Source: Blastomyces gilchristii SLH14081
Taxonomy: Eukaryota > Ascomycota > Eurotiomycetes > Onygenales > Ajellomycetaceae
Direction of reading: 5' to 3'
Assembly: GCF_000003855.2 (NCBI RefSeq)
Contig: NW_003101678.1
Location: 2,986,200-3,050,199 of the forward strand
DNA: 64,000 nt
The position numbers and the translations under genes were made by a program. Positions 12,723 to 22,870 of this stretch are shown in pieces; position 1 is the first letter of the stretch, and each line of letters starts with the position of its first letter. A model generated the notes under the pieces. That model was not told where the DNA came from. It saw nothing but the letters and a program-made list of their open reading frames with translations, and made no database searches.

Positions 12723-14353
12723 ATGTCCGGCGTGACCAACTACCCCAACGCCTCGCGCGACGCCCTCAAAGCCCAGTATGCTGGCCGGATGCTGCGCGAC
12801 ATCGACGGCCCAGCGGCCATTATAGATGTCGCTGTTGCGCGCAGGAATTGCCAGCTCATGCTGGACGCTGCAGATGCCCTCGGCGTTCTTTTCCGCTCTC
12901 ATGTTAAAACTCACAAGGTATGTTACCACCATGAAGAAGAATCCAATTCCATAACATGGCTGTCAAGATATGATATCGGCTTTTTACGCAGGTTTGCATG
13001 GCATATACATATATATAAGAAATTGGAATTTCTGGCTGACTGCTTTCCCAAACAGACCACAGAGCTCACGAAGTTCCAAGTAGGGGAGAAGAGCGATCCC
13101 ATTCGACTGGTGGTTTCCACGCTCGCGGAAGCTGAGCAGCTGCAGCCGTACCTGGAGGAATGCAAAGTTAACGGCAGATCTACAGACGTGAGGAGAAAAA
13201 AAAGGCCACCTTCTCTGCAGCGTTTTGAACATTTAAATTTTCTAATACCCTTCCATAGCTCATCTATGGTCTGCCCGTTCAACCCTCCTGCTTCAAACGG
13301 CTAGTAGCCCTCGGCAAATCGCTCGGGAAATCAAGCATATCCGTGCTCGTGGATGATCCAGACATCATCCCTTTCCTCTCCCAATACCGAGACCTCACCT
13401 CAGACACCCTCGGCGTCTTCATCAAACTCGACACGGGAAACAACAGAGCCGGCATCGCCCCAGACTCGCAGCAATTCAAAGATCTCCTCGCAGCCATCCA
13501 CACCGCCGAGCACGATGGCAGCGCCGGTATATCCCTGCGCGGCTTCTACAGCCACCTAGGCCACAGCTACAGCTCAGACAGCACGAACGAAGCCATGGAC
13601 TACCTGGCCCAGGAGGTCGAGCGGTCCGCGGTCGCCGCCGCCCACGCATGCACCGTGGGCAAATATGCTGGCCGCCGCTTCCTGCTCTCCGTCGGGGCAA
13701 CGCCCACCACCACCGCTGCCCAGAACCTCACCCCGACCACCACCACCACCACCGGCGGCCCCGCGACGCCTGATCCCACCACCAAGCGCGTCAAGGAGTT
13801 ACTTGACCGCACCAAGGCCTCGTGTGACATCGAGCTGCACGCCGGCGCCTACGTGACGCTGGACATGCAGCAGCTCGCCGCGCACGCCCGCCCGTCCTCA
13901 TCCAACCTCTCCTTCGCAGACATCGCCATCACCGTCCTGGCAGAGGTGGGCAGTCTGTATCCGCACAGAAAGCAGCCAGAGGCCCTCGCCGCGTGCGGTA
14001 GCTTATGTCTCGGGCGGGAAGCGTGCCGCAGTTATCCCGGTTGGGGCGTCGTGACGCCCTGGCTGGAAGACGGGGAGGGGACGCGGACGGCGGAGGCCGG
14101 GTGGTATGATCCCGAGGGGGAGCGGAAAGGGTGGATCATGGACCGCATCAGCCAGGAACATGGGATTCTGGCCTGGCATGGCCCGCGGGATAATGTGCGG
14201 CCGCTGAAGATTGGAGAGAAGATTCGCATCTGGCCGAATCATTGCTGTATTTGTATTGCTGGGTTTAGCTACGTGCTAGTGGTGGATTCGAGCTTGGAAG
14301 GTGCCGAGAGGGATAGAGTGCAGGATGTATGGTTTAGCTGGCGTGGGTGGTAG
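12723..14353 (+). CDS. D-serine dehydratase-like / D-threo-3-hydroxyaspartate dehydratase-like PLP enzyme
   Basis: Fold-type III PLP lyase with an alanine-racemase N-terminal barrel and a DSD C-terminal domain. Exons 12723..12917, 13056..13187 and 13259..14353 give 473 aa. HVKTHK near residue 62 holds the PLP lysine. STLAEAE, DLIYGLPV, IKLDTGNNRAG, SVGATPT and ELHAGAY follow in the family order. The late WPNHCC carries the His and Cys that bind the catalytic zinc in the eukaryotic DSD group. Such enzymes dehydrate D-serine, D-threonine or D-threo-hydroxyaspartate to an enamine that becomes a 2-oxo acid plus ammonia; substrate choice is not readable. A Thr/Pro-rich, TTTTTTGG-type insertion after SVGATPT (about residues 255-280) is absent from compact homologues. 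The divergent partner is RidA. Confidence 0.9.
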
Positions 14354-14779
14354 ACGGCATGGTTAAATGGTTATAGGTAGAATATTTAACTTAGGATTCA
14401 AAGAATTGTACTTCGTTTTGTCCAGCACCACCAGTTTGCTGAACAAATATTTGCAAATTACGGGTCACCTTGGGGAAGCAAAAACGGAGATCACATTTTT
14501 CTGTCATCGTCTCTACATGCCCTTTTGCTATGACCCTTTGATTGAAATTGGTGGCCCTCCGAAAAACGACCCATCTACCTCCCCGCGTACTATTTAAGAC
14601 CTAACTTAAGCACTTGTATGTAGTTAAGTAATAGCAAAAGCCACCCAGTAAACCGACATTGGAACGGTTCACTTGGAGGGTTTTGCTCCATAACCAGCTC
14701 CTGTTCGAGGCAGAGAAAAAAACACCTTTTAGCACGTCTCTGCCTCACGATCTCTATCAATGCCGTACACCCCCATCCT
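14354..14779. other. Short intergenic stretch, nothing recognised
   Basis: 3' flank of the dehydratase-like gene, converging on the remnants of the ankyrin gene. No feature supported. Confidence 0.4.
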
Positions 14780-16378
14780 CATCATGTAACTATTAGCGCA
14801 TCCTCCGCACGGTCTGCAATGAGAAGCCCTTCAATGACATCGTTGAGCCTCGAGCGGGTGTGCTGTGCCCCCACTGTACTTGGCGGAATAAACATTATGT
14901 CCCCGTAGTTAACCCCCTTTTTTCCGCTCTGGGCAGCGTAATGCAATGAAGCCGTGGGTGTCTTTTGGCTAAAAGTCTGGCTGCTGGCGTTCACACAGAT
15001 GATATTCTGGATCAATCTTTCCGTTGTTTCACTGGTTCGCGGTTTGGTGGGAATCGAGGCCTGCCATGGAGCTGTAGCTCTCAATGCTATTATGGCATGA
15101 CCGTACATGGCTGGATGCAAATTCCTCGTGTTCTGCCTCAAACGACGGGAGCGCGAGATGTGATTGCATTTCACACGCCAAAGTCCACGTCTGATCAAAG
15201 ATGGATGGAGGCAGTCGGAGTCGACCCGTGATCCTTGAAGGTGATGTTCTTCGGAAAATAATTTCTATTGGCGATTCAAAACACGTCCTCCCCTGGGAGT
15301 AATAAGGGTTTGCTCCGTGCCAAATCAACAAGCTAAGAATACTACAGCTACTTTTTTGTGAGATAGCGAGGCAAACGCCAGTTTGCCTAAATATCCGTAT
15401 CGCCAACGGCCATATCTACTCCTGCGACCAGAAGCGAAATCTACTAAATATTTAGCCACTCCAGCGAAAACTCCACTGTAAAGTGAAGAGGCGTTTGATC
15501 CAGAGAATTTGGTGTTGAAACTTCGCTAAAGGTTCCCACCATTGCTTGAACTAACTATAGGTTGAGTAAGGCTTAAGGACATGCTCTCAATCGCCCTTAA
15601 CAGCGGATAATAGCCCAAACAGTCCTTTTTCAAGGCATTAGCCCTGAGGTCAAGATATAGCTGCATCGCATCGAATATTCCCATGTTTTGCGGCCACATA
15701 CAATGCAGTTTCCCCGTCACAGTTCGCTCCAAAAATATCATTACCGGATTTCTGAGCTGACTCAATCAATATGTTGAGAATAGATTGGGACTTATGTACT
15801 TTCACTTGAAGCATGATGGGTGTTAAACCCATTTCGTCTGCGTGGGTAGGATTTGCGCCCGCGTTCAAAAGCATTCTAGTCACGGCTTCATGCCTTGTCA
15901 GGAATGGCCCAGTGTATCGCCGTCCGTCCCTCCCCGTCCTCTTTAGTGACGTTGTAATTATTCTTCACAAATAAATCCACCATTTCCACATTGCCTGCTG
16001 CCGCCATCACATGCATAATACCTCAGGAAATATACCTTGTTTTGGTCTTTGTAAGGGATGCAACTGAACATGAGCCCTCCCATTTTCAATAATTGCATGG
16101 TGACAAATTCCGATTTCCATCTTGAAAGGCATTCAAAGATCCCGTGGTAAAAACTCCGCCAGGAGAGTCAGGATTTTCATGAATGACTGACCTCTTCATT
16201 ATCTGGAGACCTAATAATAGAGTTATTGTGTGAAGGATGCTGGCGAACCATTTTTGTGTCTGTATCAAGGCATTTAAACTATCCATCTCCATGAAGCTTC
16301 CCAAGTGGAGGGCTATTTCTGCTGGCATTTGCCACAGGCCGCTTCTTTGACTGGAGGAAAAATTGAAGGGAACCATTG
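14780..16378 (-). pseudogene. F-box/ankyrin-repeat protein remnant, frameshifted
   Basis: On the minus strand from about 16376 an F-box-like start reads MPAEIALHLGSF followed by LNALIQTQKWFASIL, the typical head of fungal F-box-ankyrin proteins. Downstream come ankyrin fragments in different frames: VMAAAGNVEMVDLFVKNN (about 15960-16020), MLLNAGANPTHADEMGLTPI (about 15800-15880), GETALYVAAKHGN (about 15690-15720), LLIWHGANPYYSQG (about 15290-15330) and TASLHYAAQSGK (about 14930-14960). Between the second and third repeats the frame must shift near 15895-15905, and further shifts and stops separate later pieces. No intron set restores one frame that I can see, so I call a decayed gene. Fast-evolving families like this are often lost. 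An intact gene with unusual introns is a less likely alternative. Confidence 0.6.
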
Positions 16379-17959
16379 GGCCCTTTTCATTCCTTCTCTA
16401 AATTAATACAAGTCAAGGTGAAAAATAGCTGACTGGACAAAAGGACACTTACTGAAATTCCCCCCGGGGGGGAGCATCTGCAAAGAAGATCATATGTTAG
16501 ATATCCCTTTCTCTGCAAGATGGCTAGGCCTGTGTATTCAAAATGAGGAGGAAGCTACAAGATGCACAGGCTTGGTTGGGAAAGATTGAATGAAGGGTCA
16601 ACTGAGCGATGATTGGTCAAAGATTTTGTTATAACTTACTTTAAAGACTGTTAGGTGATTACTGCGGGTTTGGATAGGGTGAGCTGGCCTTTTTTCATCT
16701 TGCTGATGAAAGAGGCTGTTCTGCATTGATATAATACATCTAGTATAGTTACATTAGATCCATCATGCTTGTATTGTATTTTGTTTCAAGTTAGTTACTC
16801 CGTACTTTAATATTAGTTACTAATAATACATTCTCGCTTGTCCCTCTTTCCCTCCTCTCAACCCTCAACACTCAGTTAGTTTAGATTAGAGGCTTGGAGA
16901 TTAGAGGAGAGATTGGAATTAGAATTAGAAAGAGTTAGAAATAATTAGAGTCTTGAGAAATATGAAAAATCAATATCATGACGTGTTATAAATAAAGATG
17001 ATCTGTGAGACGTGTCTAGTGTATGTACTCCGTAGTTTTAAGGGTTCGAACCCATGCTGAGCTGTTTTCCAGTTGAAGTTAGCATCATGTTCAAAGTGTT
17101 TTTGCACCAACATTCAACTGTAACCCTCTGTATTTTGACGGAGGGAGAAGATGTTTCAAGGTTTGTTTATAAAAAGTTCCTCCTGATTGGTTGGCGATTG
17201 TTGGCGGCTAACTACCAAAATAAGCGCAAAGCTCTCAGCGGCTATTTGGCAACAACGTCCAAGAGACAGACTGCCATCGTCCGGATAGACACAACTCGTT
17301 TTCTGCATGGAGACCTGACAGGCAAACGTGTGGGAACTTTGATAGCAGCAAGCCAGAGCCATGAGTTGCAGAACAATTTCAAGGATGAGTTTCAAGGATT
17401 CGATGCTTTCAGTTGTCACTTTCTTTCTAAATGCTGAGAATCATCACTTCTGTCCCTTGTTGACAGGAACCATATACATGCACATCCAGATCAAACCGCT
17501 CATTAATATAATTGATGAGTCTTCCCCAGTTGTTACTATTATTCATCGATCTTGCCATAGAAGTCTTTCAAGAAATTGCTTCGAAACAAATGTTTTGGTT
17601 CAAAAATATCAAGCAACAACGCTTGGCGCTAGCCCCTGATAGCCGGAAACGTCACCGAGGAGCAAGACTCGGCTCGGCTCCATCGCCCTAAATTTGCGGG
17701 GGACGGTTTCCGGCGGCAGGCAAAGCTATCAATAACAGGCCTCTTCCCAGTGCAATGATGATATGACGACGACGATATAATTACGTGCTTCTATTGTTAA
17801 CTCTCTGTTTTTACTAGCGGCTCTAATATACTATTTTCTTCTGAGATTTTATTTTCCCATAGTAGCCCTCGCTCATCTTTGCTACATAAACATTAGGAAA
17901 CCTGTCGCCGCCGATCAAAAGCTTCACTTCTTTAATTGTTTCCACGTAGTTTGATTATC
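16379..17959. other. Intergenic, 1.6 kb
   Basis: No recognisable gene. One 127-codon open frame at 17054-17437 (+) resembles nothing I know and has no visible domain. Two copies of the TACTCCGTA word occur (about 16799 and 17025). A GGGTTCGAACCC palindrome at about 17041 looks like a tRNA B-box, but no tRNA can be folded around it. The end is the promoter of the acyl-CoA dehydrogenase gene. Confidence 0.45.
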
Positions 17960-19637
17960 ATGTCGCAATCTCAGAGCAGCATGAATTTCCATCTTCCGGC
18001 AGATCTGGTTTCTTACATTTCCTCCCTCGACAAATTCATCGAGAACACCATCCTCCCCTTACAGCATGCTAGGGATAACAATCGTTTCTTCGACTATCGA
18101 CGAGAACATGCACGAACTGATTGGGATAATGGAGGATTACCACGTAAAGAATGGGAAGCGTTACTAGGTTAGACAAACACCTATAAGATATAACTTCTTG
18201 TGGAACAAATACTATTATTACATATTAAAACATAGTACTAATGCTCCCCTTTCATATCTTAGCCCAAGCACGCAAACTCTCTGACCAAGAAGGCTTCTAC
18301 CGATTCTCCCTTCCCAAAATATACGGTGGGCAAGCTAACCCTAACACAAACCTCTGGATGTGCGCTATCCGCTACCACCTAGCCTCGCACCCAGTCTATG
18401 GAGGCGGCGTCTCTCTCGCAAACGACCTCCAAAACGAACACAGCGTCATCGGCAATTTCCCAATCGTGCTCATGCTGCACCACTTTGGGAACGAAGAGCA
18501 GCGCAGCACGCTCATCCCCGCCCACCTGAAGGGTCAGTTCCGCGCGACCTTCGGCCTGACAGAGCCCAAACACGGCAGTGATGCCACCTTCATGGAGACA
18601 GCTGCCCGTCCCGCTCAGCGAGAATACCCGGCAGGTTCAGGCGCTGCCAACGCCGTGGACGGCTTCGTAATCAACGGCGCCAAAAAGTGGCAGACGGGCG
18701 CGCACAACTGTACGCACATGATCATCTTCGCGCGGACGTCCGGCGCCCCGGGCTCGGCACGGGGGATCACCGCCTTCCTCGTGCCACGCGAGACACCGGG
18801 CGTCAACATCCTCAGCTACGAATGGACGCTTAACATGCCCACGGACCACGCGACGGTGGCTCTAGAGGACGTCTTCGTGCCGCGCTCTGCGGTGCTGGGG
18901 GAGCTGGATAGGGGTCTTGCGATCGCACAGACGTTCGTGCACGAGAACCGGATCCGGCAAGCGGCGTCTTCGTGCGGGGCTGCGCGCTTCTGTCTCGACA
19001 AGGCGATCGAGTATGCCAACGAGAGGGAGATTTGGGGCAAGGGAAAGACGCTCTCGGATAACCAGGCGATTCAGTTCCAGGTGGTGGAGCTGATGACGCA
19101 GGTGGAGATGTTGAGATTGTTGATATTGCGCACGGGGTGGGAGATGGATCAGGTCACGGCGGAGTGTGGGGGTCATATCGACTCGCCCGTGCCAGGGTCC
19201 AAGAAGCCGTGGGTGGAGATTGAGAAGCGGTTGACGCACAAGGTGGCCATGTGTAACTTCTGGGCGAACCGGTTGTGTTGTCAGGCGGCGGATAGGGCTA
19301 TTCAGGTAAGTAATATAATTATAATATTCATAAATACCCCTTTGCGATGCGTTTTCCTGAAAGGGGAACTGCTGACGCGTGGTTTAAATTTTTTTTTTTT
19401 CTTAAACAAAAATAGATTCATGGCGGCAACGGCTACTCCCGTCACAAGCCGTTTGAGCACATATACCGTCATTTCCGTCGCTATCGCATTACGGAGGGCT
19501 CCGAAGAGATCCAAATGCGCAAGATTGGTGCATATCTGTTTGGATTTATCGGGCCAAATAGGATTGAGAAATCCACGAGGCAGGCGAAGAAGGCTCGGGA
19601 GGAAGAGAAAGAGGAAACTGGGAAGGCAAAGTTGTGA
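17960..19637 (+). CDS. Acyl-CoA dehydrogenase family protein with peroxisomal AKL tail
   Basis: FAD-dependent acyl-CoA dehydrogenase. Exons 17960..18167, 18263..19305 and 19416..19637 give 490 aa. The middle part shows the FAD/substrate signature FGLTEPKHGSDATFMET and later DGFVINGAKKWQTGAHNC. The C-terminal domain has HENRIRQAASSCGAARFCLDKA and, across the last intron, IHGGNGYSRHKPFEHIYR followed by YRITEGSEEIQ. The FAD-binding GGNG and the RITEG loop are both intact. The protein ends in AKL, a type 1 peroxisomal targeting signal, so beta-oxidation-type chemistry in peroxisomes is likely. About 100 extra N-terminal residues are typical of the fungal subgroup. Substrate unknown; branched or aryl-propionyl CoA esters are possible in this context. 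Confidence 0.92.
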
Positions 19638-19751
19638 AACCTGAGGTATCATAATGTTTTTCGTTTGTTGAGCTTTTGCAAACGTGGGTAAGCAACCGTA
19701 CTGGAATCCAGATATCATGGAATTTGCTATTGTTATTGTCAGACCTATCCG

Positions 19752-19850
19752 CCTTCTCATGTAATCTTCCACATCATATACATAGTTTCTGCATAGCTAG
19801 CATTCACTATATATAATCAATCAAAGCATTATATCTCTCACAGATTATGA
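19752..19850 (+). repeat. Direct repeat copy 1 (about 95 bp)
   Basis: Runs from CTTCTCATGTAATC through TTCACTATATATAATCAATC to TCTCACAGATTAT. It is matched by 20455-20550 with scattered differences. It could be a fragment of a dispersed element or the remains of a local duplication. Confidence 0.7.
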
Positions 19851-20454
19851 GATCTGTTTTAAACAGAAAAGCTGTCAATTCAGGGAATTCTTGTCATATA
19901 ACATATAACTACTACTTACTTCATTCAAAATATGGAACATCATCTTATTTCTTATTATATATCAATTGATGCATTCTTATTACTTTTTTTCAATCTGCTC
20001 TGCATTATGTAGTTATTCACTATTTTCGGGTGATTTAAATATCTCAAAAAAAAAAAAAATAAATAAATAAATAAAAAAAAAGAAAAAAAAAGAAGAAAAG
20101 AAAATAATTGTAGTGTGCAGTCAGATGCCTAACTATAGCAACAAAAAGATAGGTGTGATAGACACACTAGCTGTGACTGACTGTATCTGAAACCAGGACT
20201 GATGATGAGACTATAAGTAATAAGCGTGATTTGAAACCATGGAAAAGTTAGTCCTGGGTCCTAGCCTCCTAGGTTTAACTAACCTTTCATAAATTATTGA
20301 CCTTCCCACAGAGGCTGCACACTCAATTTACGGAAGGGTATTTTACCTTGGAGGATGCTCATCAAAATGCATAATTCTCCAAGTTCAATGGCCATGCGCC
20401 AAGATAGCTGAAGATATAAAGCTGCCACCATGACCAGATGTAAGGTCTATTCAT

Positions 20455-20550
20455 CTTCTCACATACTCTTTCACATCATATAACTTCTGTGTAGCTAGTG
20501 TTCACTATATATAATCAATCAAGCATTATATCTTTCACAGTTATCATATA
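20455..20550 (+). repeat. Direct repeat copy 2 (about 95 bp)
   Basis: Second copy of the segment at 19752-19850, sharing TTCACTATATATAATCAATC and the following GCATTATATCT. About 600 bases lie between the copies; no terminal structure was identified. Confidence 0.7.
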
Positions 20551-20588
20551 TAGTTCATACAGGTTATTCTAGAATTACATTTGAAGCT

Positions 20589-20627
<39 letters not shown>

Positions 20628-21280
20628 CCCTTACTACAGTTCTAAGAATTACTGCATAACCCTGCCCTTTGAGATCTAAGCTTGACTTTTTGGGCATCAT
20701 CCATTGCGGCCCTTGATCCTTTCATACGACGAGAACAAATATAGTTGTTAAATATCAATAAACTCGCTCGAACAGCGCATAACGCAGGGAAACAAAATAG
20801 AAACACGCTACTCCGTACATATTTCAACATCTCGTCCTGACTCAGTGGAAGTAGGTATCGCAGCAACATAAAACAAAGTTGCGAAGAAAGAACAAGAGAT
20901 GGTAATACAACCAATCATCCACAATATGTAACTTAAGCATTCTACATACAACAGGGCCGCCGGCCGACTGCGGCCAACCCAGTCTAGTTACATATGCAAA
21001 TGCAAAATACACACCGTTGCATAAAGGCTAAAAAAAGAACTGTAGGTATGTCGTACCTAGCTACTACATTATCGCATACCATATCGAACCGGGAAAAAAA
21101 GAAAAGAAAAGAAAAGAAAAAGGAAAAAAAAGGGACACTGCCACCCCCCCAATTGAGATGTAGAATAACATTACCATGAAATTCAACTCCACTTTCGCCG
21201 TGCTTAAATCGCTTGACCTCTGGGCCTCCCTCCTTGCTCTGTTTTCCATTTCCATTTCCATTCTTCCTCCTATTTCTAAT

Positions 21281-22870
21281 TTAGAAGATTGCGGTTACAT
21301 TTGCGTGGGAGCCAACGCCGCCTAGTGAGGGTTGATTAGTAGAGTGAAAGCCAGAGAAAAAAATGATAGAGCAAAAGAGCATGCAGGTAGAAGCTGGGGG
21401 TGGGAGATAAATTGGGCCATGCATGTGGGGGACATGAAAACAAAAAAAATAAATAAAATAAAATAAAAGTAACATACCCTTCACGTTCGCAGGTGCACTA
21501 GTCACGAAAAAGTAATACCGCCCCCTCTCACGACATTTCTCCGCCAACGCCTCCAAATTCCACATCTCCCCCAACGGCATGCCCCAGAGCGCAAGGATAT
21601 GTTCATGCATGTAGTACTCGACGGGAGTCGGCCAGCGCTCAAACGCAGGCGCATCGCCCGCTACAGCCGCGAAGTAACAGTCGTGCAACCAATCGAGCAT
21701 GGCGTCTTCCTGCGCCACGCCTGCATACTGCTCGACCTCGCCTGAGGCATCTGGCTGGCCATCCCCCTTCCCGTGTCCGCGCAGGGCGAGTCGCGAGCGT
21801 TCCTCCGGGCTGCGCTCGTGGTACGCCTCCACGAACCCGGAGCGGATCAGGAGGAGATCGCCGACTTTGATGTCGCCGCCTTGCGATTCGGGGCGGATGT
21901 CGATGCCCTGGGCCTTGCCACATTTCTGGAGTTCTTCGAAGGTGATGGCGTGCGGGGTGTATGGGTCGTAGGTGATGTTGTTGGCTTTGGCGTAGGAGCG
22001 GTAGTCGAGGAGGACGCCGCGGCCGGCGATGCCGTGTTCTGCCCAGTGGTGGATGCTGCAGTTGTGATTGGCGTTGGGGCCGACGATATCGTCTGCTTTT
22101 GTCTGGGGAGGGCGTGTTAATAGGAATTTGCATTGCTTTGGGGCTTTCTAGTAATGTGTTGCTTACTCCATTGTAAAATGTTTGGGTTGCGATGTGAGCA
22201 AACTGTGCACGATGTATATGTTAGTGTTAAATGCACCTATTACATATAAATAACAAGCAGTGCACATACATGTCTAAAGCCGTCCCACTGCGTTCCACTT
22301 TGTGTGTTGAGCTGGTAATTGTCGTCATACGCAATTCCCGGGACCAGGGCTTTGATAGAGTGGACAAATTTTTCGCGGCCAAATCCTGGCTGCTCCGGGA
22401 CGTTCAACGGAAGGCTGTGACATGACAAGTTCAGTCAGCTATATGAATTTCCTCTTAGACAGCAGAGGGATCAAGCTCTGATTCGAGTGGTGAGGTTTAA
22501 CTGCATACTTGAGAGGCACAATCTCCCCCGTCTTGATCTCGTCGGCTGCAGCCTTGACTCGGGTTGGCGTGAGCAGATTCAATCTACCAATCTGTTTGGC
22601 GCAAAAAAAAAACAAAACAAAACGCAGCATGTCAGTCCTCCGTGTTTGGTATCTGATATAAGTGCCAATTAAGAAAGAGAGGCGCGCTCCACGCACATAG
22701 TCATTTTTGCCCCAGACCCAAGCAGCACCATCAGGCGCACCGGGGACCTTTGGCAGGTTCTTGCGGAGGGGCAGTTTTGTATGATCAGGATTCCAGGGAA
22801 GCTCATCGGGAGACTTTGTGGCGCCCAGCATGCCAGCAACCTGGGCAACTCGCTGTCCAGTGGGAGACAT
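21281..22870 (-). CDS. Cyclase/hydrolase family protein (PF04199-type, kynurenine formamidase-like fold)
   Basis: Metal-dependent hydrolase of the fungal cyclase superfamily. Six exons, complement(21281..21321, 21478..22102, 22167..22202, 22270..22414, 22509..22591, 22697..22870), give 367 aa. Joined, they read WVWGKNDYIGRLNLLTP, then VPLNLPLN, PGFGREKFVHSI, LNTQSGTQWDGFRHFAH, FYNGTKADDI, then IHHWAEHGIAGRGVLLDYR. This is the fungal family order: the GTQWDGFRH segment matches the metal-binding HxGTHxDxPxH region, in which the fungal group replaces some His residues. A 36-nt exon 4 is unusually small. Family members open lactams or amides or act in secondary metabolism; the substrate here is unknown. 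It lies between the acyl-CoA dehydrogenase and the amino-acid permease. Confidence 0.88.

Larger units (their letters stand above)
19638..21280. other. Intergenic, 1.6 kb, with duplicated segments and homopolymers
   Basis: No gene supported. It holds two related segments of about 95 bases (entered separately), an A-rich stretch at 20045-20105, a poly(T) run of about 36 at 20592-20627, and a TACTCCGTAC word at about 20811. Composition is AT-richer than the neighbouring genes, suggesting old transposon debris. Confidence 0.45.

Noticed and set aside
13476..13856. Arg/Pro-rich ORFs over the dehydratase-like gene
   Set aside because: Other-frame shadows of exon 3, which has the conserved PLP-enzyme motifs.
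17030..17065. tRNA suggested by GGGTTCGAACCC
   Set aside because: No A box, anticodon arm or acceptor stem on either strand at the right distance.
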